The notes under the pieces were generated by a model, which saw nothing but the letters and a program-made list of their open reading frames with translations, made no database searches and was not told the DNA's origin. From Lachnospiraceae bacterium (lineage in GTDB: Bacteria > Bacillota_A > Clostridia > Lachnospirales > Lachnospiraceae), in assembly GCA_018365895.1 (NCBI GenBank), contig JAGZJD010000045.1:1-20474 (forward strand): a stretch of 20,474 nt of DNA. The letters are read 5' to 3'. Below are positions 1-7,458 of the stretch, piece by piece (position 1 is the first letter of the stretch; every line of letters begins with the position of its first letter). The translations under genes and the position numbers were made by a program.

Positions 1-572
1 CAAATCACAAAAATAGTTCCCCTCATGGAGATCCTTGTTTTAGAATGCTTCTTTTCATTTTCATATCCAAGCTCTTTTGTACTTCTCATAATCAGCGGCA
101 GCACCATGATTGATAATGTGAATGCTCCTGCTAAAATCGAAAAACCCCATCCGCAGGTCGATACAAAAAATAACATTCCGAACAATCCATATACAATAGA
201 AGGAATTCCCTGTAAGGTCTCTGTTGTAAGACGAATCACTTCCACAAATTTATTTCCTCTTCCTGCATATTCTACAAGGAAAATAGCAGAAAAAATTCCG
301 AAGGGAACAGCGATCAATAGTGATAAAAGCGTCATGATCACAGTATTAATAAGCGCCGGCATCAAAGATGCATTTTCTGAAGTATAAGTAAGTGAAAACA
401 AAGACGGTTTCAAATATGGCACTCCATTGATCAGCACATAGGCGATCAAAAAGATCAACACCGCAAATGTAATAACTGCTGAGAGAAGTACCAGAAGCAT
501 CATAAGAAATGAAAACGGTGTACGCTTATATGATTTTAATTTCTGTCCCAAAGTCATTGAATTATTACTCAT
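1..572 (-). CDS. pstA: Phosphate ABC transporter permease PstA, partial (3' end outside window)
   Basis: This is the second membrane subunit of the high-affinity phosphate importer. The ATG at 570-572 overlaps the 3' end of pstC by 8 bases, which suggests translational coupling. The visible part has an N-terminal membrane segment, then the PstA-like stretch TETLQGIPSIVYGLFG, and later PLIMRST, where the family continues into a conserved cytoplasmic loop (normally EEAL..VP..REG..LGA) that contacts the ATPase PstB. In this reading frame that loop is not seen: after MRSTKE the frame continues as LGYENEKKHSKTRISMR to the window edge. The family assignment is firm from order and sequence; the integrity of the C-terminal half is not. 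The remainder and pstB would lie beyond base 1. Confidence 0.85.
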   Translation of the reverse strand, partial: MSNNSMTLGQKLKSYKRTPFSFLMMLLVLLSAVITFAVLIFLIAYVLINGVPYLKPSLFSLTYTSENASLMPALINTVIMTLLSLLIAVPFGIFSAIFLVEYAGRGNKFVEVIRLTTETLQGIPSIVYGLFGMLFFVSTCGWGFSILAGAFTLSIMVLPLIMRSTKELGYENEKKHSKTRISMRGTIFVI

Positions 573-1440
573 GGCTGGTCCTCCTCTTTAATAATGCTAC
601 GCAGAAATTGATGATGAGAATAAATACAAATAATACCACACCTGTTGCAATCAGCGCTTCTCTGTGAAGCCCTGTTGCATATCCCATCTCAATAACGATA
701 TTGGCTGTCAAAGTACGGACACCGCGAAAAATTCCTGCCGGCATTCTCGCCTGATTTCCCGCTACCATGATGACTGCCATTGTCTCTCCGATCGCACGTC
801 CTACTCCCAGTACAATCGCTGCAACTACACCTGATTTTGCTGCCGGAATCACTACACGGAAAATGGCTCTTTCGTGGGTTGCTCCAAGTGCAACCGCCCC
901 TTCATAATACTGCTCGGGTACTGCACGAATGGAAGATTCTGTGAGACCGATAATAGTCGGAAGAATCATCATTCCAAGAAGGATCGAAGCGGTCAAAATG
1001 CTGCTTCCATTTCCGCCAAATCCTAAATCTCTTCCAAGCGTACGGATTACCGGTACAATGACTACGAGACCGAAGAATCCATACACAACCGATGGAATTC
1101 CGGCTAAAAGTTCTGTCGCCGCTTTCAATGGTTTATATATTTTCTTTGGACAATAATATGCCATAAATACTGCTGGTAAAATTCCAACCGGAACTCCGAA
1201 AATGATAGCCCCTGCTGTTACATACAAACTCCCTACGATCATAGGAAGAATTCCAAAAATCTCATTTTTCGGCTTCCACATTTCACCGCTTAAGAAATTG
1301 CCAAAACCGATCTCTTTCATGGCAGGGATTCCATTTGCAAAAAGAAAGATACAAATGAGAGCTACCGCCAGCACCGAAGCGCAGGCGGCAATGAAGAACA
1401 CTCCCTGCATGAATTTTTCCGTCCATGCTCTATTTTTCAT
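565..1440 (-). CDS. pstC: Phosphate ABC transporter permease PstC
   Basis: Membrane subunit of the PstSCAB phosphate importer, 291 residues, a normal length. It has an N-terminal membrane helix (about residues 12-35), then hydrophobic segments separated by the conserved TELLAGIPSVVYGFFG stretch (about 87-102) and a cytoplasmic loop reading IRAVPEQYYEGAVALGA, the EAA-type loop that docks on PstB. Late in the protein comes the GRAIGETMAVIMVAGN motif typical of PstC. It starts one base after the pstS stop and overlaps pstA by 8 bases, so pstS, pstC and pstA are one transcription unit. The intact EGAVALGA loop here is a useful contrast with the missing equivalent in pstA. Confidence 0.95.
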   Translation of the reverse strand: MKNRAWTEKFMQGVFFIAACASVLAVALICIFLFANGIPAMKEIGFGNFLSGEMWKPKNEIFGILPMIVGSLYVTAGAIIFGVPVGILPAVFMAYYCPKKIYKPLKAATELLAGIPSVVYGFFGLVVIVPVIRTLGRDLGFGGNGSSILTASILLGMMILPTIIGLTESSIRAVPEQYYEGAVALGATHERAIFRVVIPAAKSGVVAAIVLGVGRAIGETMAVIMVAGNQARMPAGIFRGVRTLTANIVIEMGYATGLHREALIATGVVLFVFILIINFCVALLKRRTSHE

Positions 1441-1441
1441 A

Positions 1442-2356
1442 TTACTCTACTACCTCATCCCATGTAAGAGCTTCACCTGTGTAGATTGTTTTTACTTGAT
1501 CGCTAGAAAGCTCGTCTGTTGTATTTGCTTTGTTCACGATTACAGCGATACCGTCTGTTGCCATTACCTGGCTGTCAAGTTCTGCTGTTTCTTCGTCTTT
1601 CAGTTCACGAGATGCCATTCCGATATCATAGCTTCCATCAATTGCAGAAGTCATACCTGTTGTAGAATCTGTTGTCTGAAGTTCAATCTCAGCATTTGCA
1701 TTCACTGCTTTGTAAGCTTCGATTAATTTTTCCATTACCGGAGATACGGAAGAAGAACCGCCAACTACTACTTTACCGGATGGATTGCTTCCGGAAAATG
1801 CTGCAGCACTGTCATCACCGATGTAACCATTTTCTGCTACAACTTCCTGTCCTTCTTTACTCATAATAAAGTTGATGAAATCTTTTGCTACTTCGTTATC
1901 TAAGTCCTTCTTTGTTGCAATGTTAAATGGTCTTGAAACTTTATAAGAGCCATTTTTAATATTTTCTGCTGTTGCCTCTGCACCGTCAATTTTTACAGCC
2001 TTCACACTGTCATCCAAAGAACCAAGAGATACATAACCAACTGCATATTCATCACCAGCAACTGTTGTAAGCATAACAGATGTACTATTTGTGATCTGTG
2101 CTTCTTCTGTTGTCATATCAACTTTCTCATCGCCTTGCTTTTCTTCTACTCCGAAAAGCTCAATGAATGCTCCTCTTGTACCAGAGCCATCTTCTCTTGA
2201 TACGATTGTAATATCCATGGAAGAATCCCAGTCGCCGCTCGCTTCTGTCTTCGCGTCTTCTCCCTTACTTTCTTCATTAGATTTTCCACATCCTACAGCC
2301 AATGTTCCAATCATTGCTACCATAGATAAAACTGCAATAAACTTTTTCATTTTCAT
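1442..2356 (-). CDS. pstS: Phosphate-binding lipoprotein PstS with swapped halves
   Basis: Extracytoplasmic phosphate-binding protein feeding PstCA, 304 residues. The signal peptide ends in a lipobox with lipidation Cys23 (LAVGC), followed by an acidic/Ser linker. Phosphate-binding signatures are present but in unusual order: SREDGSGTR at 53-61 and SRPF at 141-144 come first, and the pieces normally at the N-terminus, GGSSSVSP (199-206), SRELK (249-253) and DGIAVIVN (268-275), come second. In classical PstS the GSSSV and SRELK half precedes the SGTR half, so this looks like a circular permutation. Start chosen at 2354-2356 because AAAGGAG lies 10 bases upstream; a second Met two codons later is less well spaced. 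A promoter and TTTACATT repeats lie upstream. Confidence 0.93.
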   Translation of the reverse strand: MKMKKFIAVLSMVAMIGTLAVGCGKSNEESKGEDAKTEASGDWDSSMDITIVSREDGSGTRGAFIELFGVEEKQGDEKVDMTTEEAQITNSTSVMLTTVAGDEYAVGYVSLGSLDDSVKAVKIDGAEATAENIKNGSYKVSRPFNIATKKDLDNEVAKDFINFIMSKEGQEVVAENGYIGDDSAAAFSGSNPSGKVVVGGSSSVSPVMEKLIEAYKAVNANAEIELQTTDSTTGMTSAIDGSYDIGMASRELKDEETAELDSQVMATDGIAVIVNKANTTDELSSDQVKTIYTGEALTWDEVVE

Positions 2357-2418
2357 ACGTTCTAATCTCCTTTGATTTACGATTTCATTTTCTTGTGTTG
2401 TTTTTCTTCACAATGACT

Positions 2419-2446
2419 ATCATAAAGGGCGAATGTAAAATGTAAA
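2419..2446 (-). promoter_or_regulatory. Candidate pstS promoter
   Basis: Read on the minus strand, TTTACA (2441-2446) and TATGAT (2419-2424) are separated by 16 bases, a fair sigma-A-type -35/-10 pair. It lies about 65-90 bases upstream of the pstS start. The -35 hexamer is itself part of the TTTACATT repeats, which fits an activated phosphate-starvation promoter, but this is inferred from sequence only. Confidence 0.5.
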
Positions 2447-2464
2447 ATCGCAGGAATGTAAAAT
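2431..2464 (-). promoter_or_regulatory. Pho-box-like repeats upstream of pstS
   Basis: Three copies of TTTACAT occur on the minus strand within 34 bases. The two nearer the gene are 7 bases apart (start to start) and the third is 16 bases further upstream. They resemble the TT(A/T/C)ACA-type half-sites bound by PhoP in Firmicutes, though the spacing is not the regular 11 bases known from Bacillus. Their position overlapping the -35 of pstS supports a PhoP role. The repeats abut the left arm of the palindrome at 2465. Confidence 0.45.
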
Positions 2465-2552
2465 ATATGTTAAATAGGGACGTAGCTTTTTTGCAAAAGG
2501 CTACGTCCCTATTTAACATATGACCTGTCCTAAATTAACTTTAGACCTGTCC
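2465..2552 (-). repeat. Palindromic GGAC-ladder repeat, copy 1
   Basis: A perfect 22-bp inverted repeat (2465-2486 and 2500-2521) encloses a 13-base centre. Beside it on the minus strand lie two copies of GGACAGGTC, at 2544-2552 and 2522-2530, starting 22 bases apart; the GGAC inside the palindrome (GGACGTAGC) is another 22 bases on. The core GGACGTAGCC/GGCTACGTCC is shared with copies 2 and 3. It sits between the decayed sigma gene and the pstS control region, in opposite box orientation to the other two copies. It could act as a terminator; its relation to a REP-type or MITE-like family is inference. Confidence 0.8.
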
Positions 2553-2562
2553 TTTTTTGAAA

Positions 2563-3258
2563 TTATTTTAAATTCTGAATTTCTTCTGTATAGAAATCTG
2601 TAATTTTCACTGTTTTTGTTTTGTCTTTGAACTCCACTTCCACTGTTTCTTTGTCGCTTGCCTCTTTGATTCCGTGATTTGCGCTTACATAGATATATTC
2701 GTAATATGCGTTGTTAGTGATTCGTTCTTCCTTTTCGAATGGGCGGATTCGACGTTCAACAAGACGGATATGAGTTTTCTCATTTTCTTCATTCACCATA
2801 ACTTCCAGATAAACACCTTCCTCTTATGGCTCAAGGCCAATTCTAACAACGGGATCTATTTTTTCACACGTAATCTTCACATCTTCACTGTTCGGCTGAA
2901 CAACCTCTCCATAATATGTCTCATACGCTCCCAAAGCAATGCCGATTACTACAATGCAAAATAATACGGTACCTGCTATCATCTGCCTCGTCACACGTTT
3001 CAACTTTTTTAACGGTTTCACATCCTTTTTTAATTCGTCTTTTCTTCGCTCTATCTCCCGATACCAGAGATGCTTGGCAATCTGGCACAGCCATGTAGAC
3101 ACTTTGCAGCTTCCATCATACCGATCCACCGAACGTACCGCCTGATAAAAAGTCTCCTGCGTCAGTTCCTCTGCCAATTCTTCTTCATAACACAGTGATA
3201 AAAGGAACTTATAAACCATAACCGCATATTCTCTGTATACCGCGTCCATATCAAACAT
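2563..3258 (-). pseudogene. Decayed ECF sigma factor fused to membrane anti-sigma remnant, with nonsense codon
   Basis: One reading frame runs 3258 to 2563 with a single internal stop, TAA at 2824-2826. Residues 1-73 match ECF sigma-70 region 2, including ELAEELTQETFYQAV and the DGSCKVSTWLCQIAKH segment. Region 4, needed for -35 recognition, is absent. At about residues 74-90 the protein switches to a basic DVKPLKKLKR stretch and a membrane helix (about 93-112), then an outside domain, which looks like the distal half of a zinc-finger-type anti-sigma factor. After the TAA the same frame continues as EEGVYLEV and then a 78-residue open segment ending in TEEIQNLK. The simplest history is an internal deletion that joined sigma and anti-sigma genes, plus a later nonsense mutation. 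AGAGGTG precedes the ATG. Confidence 0.75.
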
Positions 3259-3337
3259 GTTCTCACCTCTCTTTACCTATATATCCGCTAAAAACAGATT
3301 ATGTTACAAAATTAATAAGGGAAAAATTCGTTTAATT

Positions 3338-3420
3338 AGGGACACCTTAAAATACAAAAAAGGACACCCCAAAAACCAATTTAGGACGTAGCCTTTTTGC
3401 AAAAGGCTACGTCCTAAATT
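3338..3420 (+). repeat. Palindromic GGAC-ladder repeat, copy 2
   Basis: A perfect 20-bp inverted repeat (3378-3397 and 3401-3420) encloses TGC. Upstream on the plus strand are AGGGACACC and AGGACACCCC; GGAC starts at 3340, 3362 and, inside the palindrome, 3384, exactly 22 bases apart each time. Each GGAC follows an A/T-rich run. The right arm ends in the bases that form the TAA stop of the YitT gene (3419-3421), so the hairpin begins at the stop codon and would form at the 3' end of that transcript. A terminator role is plausible, although no long U run directly follows. Confidence 0.85.
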
Positions 3421-4093
3421 ACAACCGCTTTTCAAAATTTCCATCTACAGAACATCCTTCTGTGAAGATCATAAATGCATTCGGATCTATGCTGTGTACA
3501 ATTTGTTTGATCTGTGTCACTTCGTATTTTGAAATCATTACCAACAGGATATATGCGGTCTTGTTCGTATAGGCGCCCGCCCCATCCCAATTGGTTACTC
3601 CACGTCCCATCTGATCCATGATTGCCTGCGAGATTCCAAGTTTTTTTCTAAATATCATAACACTTGTGTTGATATTCTGTATATGTACTCGGTCAATCGC
3701 CATTGACAGTACAGTTGTGTAAATAAATGCGTACGCTACAATTTCAATATTGAATAAGAAAAGGCAGATCAGATACACAAATATATTCATAAGAATGTTA
3801 ATCTTTCCTACGCTGACATTGGGATATTTTTTTGAGCCGCATACTCCGATAATATCCTGCCCGCCTCCGGAGCTTCTTCCCCGGAGCACAAGCCCCACTC
3901 CTGTTCCGGCGATCAGACCACCTATAATACATGCAGTCAAGGTATCTCCGATAATTGGTGTCTCCGGAATTGGCACTAGGACAAGAAATAAACTCTGAAT
4001 CGTTACTGTGAGCAGCGTTTTCACCGCAAAACCGATGGTTGCTGTCAGCATCTGAACCATCAATTCTTTTTTCTTTCCCTTGCTGCCGCTCAT
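3419..4093 (-). CDS. YitT-family membrane protein, short at the N-terminus
   Basis: Integral membrane protein of the YitT family (membrane domain plus C-terminal DUF2179 domain), function not established. The sequence shows the family's central glycine-rich stretch GLIAGTGVGLVLRGRSSGGGQDII, split by GRSSGGG, then two helices (about residues 95-135) and a cytoplasmic DUF2179-like end with GRGVTNWDGAGAYT and IDPNAFMIFTEG. It has 224 residues; family members are usually about 280-290. The first two membrane helices normally before KELMVQM-like sequence are missing, and no coding sequence for them is visible in the 30 bases before the start. GAGGG lies shortly upstream of the ATG. It is last in the zinc-ribbon gene run and its stop lies in repeat copy 2. 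Confidence 0.8.
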   Translation of the reverse strand: MSGSKGKKKELMVQMLTATIGFAVKTLLTVTIQSLFLVLVPIPETPIIGDTLTACIIGGLIAGTGVGLVLRGRSSGGGQDIIGVCGSKKYPNVSVGKINILMNIFVYLICLFLFNIEIVAYAFIYTTVLSMAIDRVHIQNINTSVMIFRKKLGISQAIMDQMGRGVTNWDGAGAYTNKTAYILLVMISKYEVTQIKQIVHSIDPNAFMIFTEGCSVDGNFEKRL

Positions 4094-4123
4094 TCTACAT
4101 CCCTCTTCTTTTTCCTAAAATTC

Positions 4124-5359
4124 TTAATAATTGTAGAATGGACTCAATGAAATATTATATAACACCCATTTACCCTCCTTCATAATATACGTCAATGTAT
4201 TCGCAGTCTGTCCATCCCGCTCATTGTGATACGAATTTCCTGACCAATAAGTAGTATAATAACTATAATAGAAATTTCCTTTAATTGTGACCGCAGCTAA
4301 TGTTGTACCGTCCTCCTGAGTCACTTCTACATTTGCCTCTCCATTGGTAAACTGATACTTATCAATCGTTTCTGAATCAGTAGAACTTCCGCTAAATTCG
4401 TAATCTCTGACACTCTCATACTCATCGATTACTTCCTCTTTGTTGGTATCGTCCACATTCTGCAAAAGCTCCACTTCGCTGAATCTTTTATGATTCACCA
4501 TAGCATTCATGATAATCTTCCAGTCTTCCATGCCCTGTTCTGCCAGCTTTTCTACTACTTTTTCATTGAAGTCTGTCTGTACGATCGCAGGATCGCCTTC
4601 TGTCCACGTTACAAGCTGCCCGCTCTTTTCTACATCTTTTCCGCTAATCTCTACGTAATGCTCTGAGCCAAATACTGCATCCAATGTATAAGTGTCCATA
4701 CCGTCAATTTTTTTACCCGGTGTTACACTATCCGATACGTTAATCTTATCAACAACCACATCTGATCCCTTCGGAACTGCAATGCTGTACTTTTGAACGA
4801 GTTTCAGTCCTTGGTCTTTGTAGTAACCTTGATCCATCTGAACTTTCCATAACAAACCTTTTCTTTTCAGCTTCAAATTCATTTTCACAGAATCCGATCC
4901 GGTCGTATAACGCACTCGAATTGACTGACTGGTAAAGCCCCCGGACCGCTTCTGAACACTTGTCACATCTACATCTGTAACCTCAACATCTTCCGGTTCT
5001 TGAATTTTCTTTGCTGTTACAAACGCTTCTTTACTCATAAAGTCATCATTATCTTTCAGATAAATTGTGTCATATAACTCGGCATAATTTCTCTCTAACA
5101 TCGCTTCTACATGTTTTTCAGCTACATTTTTAGCTCCAAATTGAACATTGTAGATTACGAGAAATAAAATCACACTTAAAACTGCCACACAGATTTCAAT
5201 CAGCAATAATTTTTCTTTTCCATCCAATGGTTGTCTTTCTTTTTTCACCGGAGCTGAAAGAGGAGCTCCGTTCCCTTGAGGACTCTTTAGTGATGTACCA
5301 CAATTTTCACAAAATAACGCATCATCTTCATTTTTACTTCCACATTCCGGACAAAACAT
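4124..5359 (-). CDS. Zinc-ribbon membrane protein, TcaA/YvbJ-like
   Basis: 411 residues from the chosen ATG at 5359. A GTG three codons earlier is possible, but AGGAGG lies 8 bases before the ATG, so the ATG is preferred. The order is: N-terminal zinc ribbon (CPECG...CENCG, about residues 3-20), Pro/Lys linker, one membrane helix (about 52-75), then a large outside part with two repeated mixed alpha/beta regions. The segment VAEKHVEAMLERNYAELYDTIY cut into its two helical halves recalls the NTF2-like domains of TcaA/YvbJ-type proteins, which some Firmicutes link to glycopeptide and envelope stress response. The substrate is unknown. It lies 12 bases after the YARHG gene. Confidence 0.7.
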   Translation of the reverse strand: MFCPECGSKNEDDALFCENCGTSLKSPQGNGAPLSAPVKKERQPLDGKEKLLLIEICVAVLSVILFLVIYNVQFGAKNVAEKHVEAMLERNYAELYDTIYLKDNDDFMSKEAFVTAKKIQEPEDVEVTDVDVTSVQKRSGGFTSQSIRVRYTTGSDSVKMNLKLKRKGLLWKVQMDQGYYKDQGLKLVQKYSIAVPKGSDVVVDKINVSDSVTPGKKIDGMDTYTLDAVFGSEHYVEISGKDVEKSGQLVTWTEGDPAIVQTDFNEKVVEKLAEQGMEDWKIIMNAMVNHKRFSEVELLQNVDDTNKEEVIDEYESVRDYEFSGSSTDSETIDKYQFTNGEANVEVTQEDGTTLAAVTIKGNFYYSYYTTYWSGNSYHNERDGQTANTLTYIMKEGKWVLYNISLSPFYNY

Positions 5360-5371
5360 CTCTTTCACCTC

Positions 5372-5956
5372 CTATTCGTATTTCTTGATCATTTCAATAT
5401 TTGCACGTTCTGCATCATTTAAACGGGACTCCATGTTCGCATCAAATTCTTCCGGCGCTACAGTTCCCGAGTACCAGCTTTTACTCTCAAAATAGGTCTT
5501 TAGATCAGCACTGTTGAAAATTCTTCCATGTCTTGCCAGAATTTCATTTCTTGCCAGTCTAAGATTCTCTTTAGAAAGACTTGACACATCTGCATCCGTC
5601 AAATATTCCTTATCACTGTTTGGAAAGATATATTCTCCGGCTGCCGCATTTGCAGTTGCCCCATCTTCCGCTTTCTTGTTCTCAGACGTTGCCGGATCAC
5701 TGCCCGGTGACCATGTCACATCGTCCTTGAATGCTGTTGTATAGATATCCTTCTCTTCCTCAGCATTGGCGCGCAGCTTCGCTCGTGCCTTATCAACCTC
5801 ATCTTGGCTCACCTGTGATTTCACTTTTCCTCCGAATCCCATTCCTTTGATCCCAAGAAATACACTTCCTCCAAGTGCCAAAATAATAACGATTGCCAAT
5901 ACAATAACCGGAACAGAAGAATTTGTTTTTTCTGTCTGTTTGTTCTTTGTTTTCAT
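5372..5956 (-). CDS. Membrane-anchored YARHG-domain protein
   Basis: 194 residues: a short basic N-terminus, one membrane helix (about 15-36), a Lys/Glu/Ala-rich stalk, and a C-terminal YARHG domain carrying LRLARNEILARHGRIF, then YFESKSWYSG and a final LNDAERANIEMIKKYE. YARHG domains are extracellular modules, often found in Firmicutes proteins that also carry zinc ribbons and thought to act at the cell wall; no enzyme activity is known. GGAAGG stands 9 bases before the ATG. This protein lacks a zinc ribbon itself, while its neighbours on both sides have one, so the pair may work together. The function is inferred from context only. Confidence 0.75.
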   Translation of the reverse strand: MKTKNKQTEKTNSSVPVIVLAIVIILALGGSVFLGIKGMGFGGKVKSQVSQDEVDKARAKLRANAEEEKDIYTTAFKDDVTWSPGSDPATSENKKAEDGATANAAAGEYIFPNSDKEYLTDADVSSLSKENLRLARNEILARHGRIFNSADLKTYFESKSWYSGTVAPEEFDANMESRLNDAERANIEMIKKYE

Positions 5957-5993
5957 ACCTTTCTTTTCCTTCCTGTATTATCGCTATCATGCA

Positions 5994-6665
5994 TTACCAA
6001 AACATAGACATCGGAATCACCCATTTACCATCCATTTTTACAACCGGAATTTCTGTTTCTTCTGATTCTTCCTCGCCGTCTATCACCGCTGACATTTCCA
6101 CATCCAGAATATACGCTGCTGTTACATCCTTTAATTCCGATGCACTCATGTTATATTCATCAGATAAAATAAGAGCCATTTCGTCTTTGTCAAGCTTCTC
6201 TTTATCAACAATATCAAGTTTCACATCATATCCTGGAAAAATCTCACTTAAATCATCCGGAAGATAACTCACCAGTCCTTCGACTCCATTCGGAAATGCT
6301 TTGGCAAAAGTCTTAATGTCACCTTCATTGATTCCTTTTTCCATATATTTAATTGGTTTTTCATAGCCCTTGGTTCCAAAAACTCCAAATAAAACAACTG
6401 CCAATACAACTACGACTGCTGCAATTGCCGCGATAGGCTTCCATGCAACTGGTTTTTTCACAGCTGAAGTTCCTGCATATCCCCCCTGTGCATTCGCTGT
6501 TCCCTGTTGATAGTTCCCCTGTGCATTCCCTTGCATATTCCTCGGTGTCTCTGATGGCGCTGAGCTTCTCTGTGCTCCTGGCTGCGGTACAGGTGCTCCG
6601 CATTTCACACAAAACTTGCTCCCCTCTACTAATTCAGCTCCACATTTTCCACAAAACTTTGCCAT
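5994..6665 (-). CDS. Zinc-ribbon single-pass membrane protein, function unknown
   Basis: 223 residues from the ATG at 6663-6665; a longer frame begins six codons earlier but GGAGG lies 9 bases before the chosen ATG. It has an N-terminal zinc ribbon (CGKCG and CVKCG, about residues 5-22), a Gln/Asn/Gly/Pro-rich linker (about 30-65), a membrane helix (about 75-97), and an outside domain of about 120 residues beginning YEKPIKYMEKGINEG and ending in VVKMDGKWVIPMSMFW. That ending resembles NTF2-like outside domains of bacterial lipoproteins and zinc-ribbon proteins. I do not recognise a specific family. Placement between the triple-ribbon gene and the YARHG gene suggests a shared transcript. Confidence 0.7.
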   Translation of the reverse strand: MAKFCGKCGAELVEGSKFCVKCGAPVPQPGAQRSSAPSETPRNMQGNAQGNYQQGTANAQGGYAGTSAVKKPVAWKPIAAIAAVVVVLAVVLFGVFGTKGYEKPIKYMEKGINEGDIKTFAKAFPNGVEGLVSYLPDDLSEIFPGYDVKLDIVDKEKLDKDEMALILSDEYNMSASELKDVTAAYILDVEMSAVIDGEEESEETEIPVVKMDGKWVIPMSMFW

Positions 6666-6690
6666 ACTCTTTTTCCTCCACACTTAGCTC

Positions 6691-7314
6691 TTAGTCTCTT
6701 CTTGTTCCACATTCTGTACAGAATAAAGAATCTTCCTCCAAAATGGCGCCACAATTTTTACATTTAGGAACAACCGGCTCCTGTATCGGCTGTTGCATCG
6801 GTTCCTCCTGTTTTGCTTCAGTACCTGCCTGCGGATTATTCGCTGCCACAGCCGCAATATTTGTTCCACACTCTACACAGAATGCAGAATCTGCCGCATT
6901 AATGAAACCACAGGATGGACATTTCTTTCCATTTACCGGCCCGTTGGATACCGGTGCTGCTTTTTGAAGCGGACTTCCACAACTGATACAAAACTTGGCG
7001 TCTGGATTATTGCTAAAGCCACACTGTTGACAGACATTTCCCGCTGTCAACGCCTGCACCATCTGCTGAAGCTGTTGATTTTCTTTCTGAAGCCTTAAAA
7101 TCTCTCCAAACAATTCTCCATACTCGCTTTCCGCATCCTGCAGATGGTTTTTCACACACTGTACTCCTACTTGGTATGTCAGTTTTTCTAGCATACGCTC
7201 ATTCGATTTTATCTGGTTATTGAGCTTTACACTCTCCGTTGCTGACTTAGCTTTCTGAGATACTCCCTGACCTGCAATCGAAATCGAATCTTTCATTTTT
7301 TCAAATAATGCCAT
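6691..7314 (-). CDS. Coiled-coil protein with three zinc ribbons
   Basis: 207 residues, cytoplasmic by appearance: no signal peptide or membrane helix. Residues 1-90 are charged and helical with a heptad-like pattern around 34-88. Three zinc ribbons follow: Cys95/98/109/112, Cys132/135/146/149 and Cys185/188/199/202, joined by Gly/Pro/Gln-rich linkers. Zinc ribbons of this type often mediate protein contacts; the helix start MALFEKMKDS...VSQKAKSATE recalls small coiled-coil zinc-ribbon proteins of Clostridia and Bacilli. It is the first gene of the run, with GGAGG about 8 bases before the ATG and a promoter candidate about 115 bases upstream. The role is unknown; a cytoplasmic hub for the membrane zinc-ribbon proteins downstream is a guess. 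Confidence 0.7.
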   Translation of the reverse strand: MALFEKMKDSISIAGQGVSQKAKSATESVKLNNQIKSNERMLEKLTYQVGVQCVKNHLQDAESEYGELFGEILRLQKENQQLQQMVQALTAGNVCQQCGFSNNPDAKFCISCGSPLQKAAPVSNGPVNGKKCPSCGFINAADSAFCVECGTNIAAVAANNPQAGTEAKQEEPMQQPIQEPVVPKCKNCGAILEEDSLFCTECGTRRD

Positions 7315-7428
7315 TTTTTTATCCTCCTCTTACTCCTTAGACGTTTTTTTTATTAAAAAAGTTTTATAAAATATAAAAAATTTACATATGAATTAAAAAT
7401 AGCAAATACAAATTATACTATCGCTCTA

Positions 7429-7457
7429 ATTTTACTATATATTCCCCCACTTTTCAA
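7429..7457 (-). promoter_or_regulatory. Candidate promoter of the zinc-ribbon operon
   Basis: On the minus strand TTGAAA (7452-7457) and TAAAAT (7429-7434) are 17 bases apart, a good sigma-A-type pair. A perfect TATAAT also occurs at 7412-7417 but has no good -35 at the right distance. The stretch from there to the first gene (7315-7410) is very A/T-rich and holds nothing else I can name. Confidence 0.5.
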
Positions 7458-7458
7458 C

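Noticed and set aside
25..387. Plus-strand frame opposite pstA
   Set aside because: It is antisense to a recognised permease and has no ribosome site or family likeness.
1202..1726. 174-codon plus-strand frame opposite pstC and pstS
   Set aside because: Composition is that of an antisense shadow of two firm genes.
2563..2799. A separate 78-residue gene
   Set aside because: It is in the same frame as the sigma/anti-sigma remnant, directly after its stop, and continues the outside domain; no ribosome site of its own is convincing.
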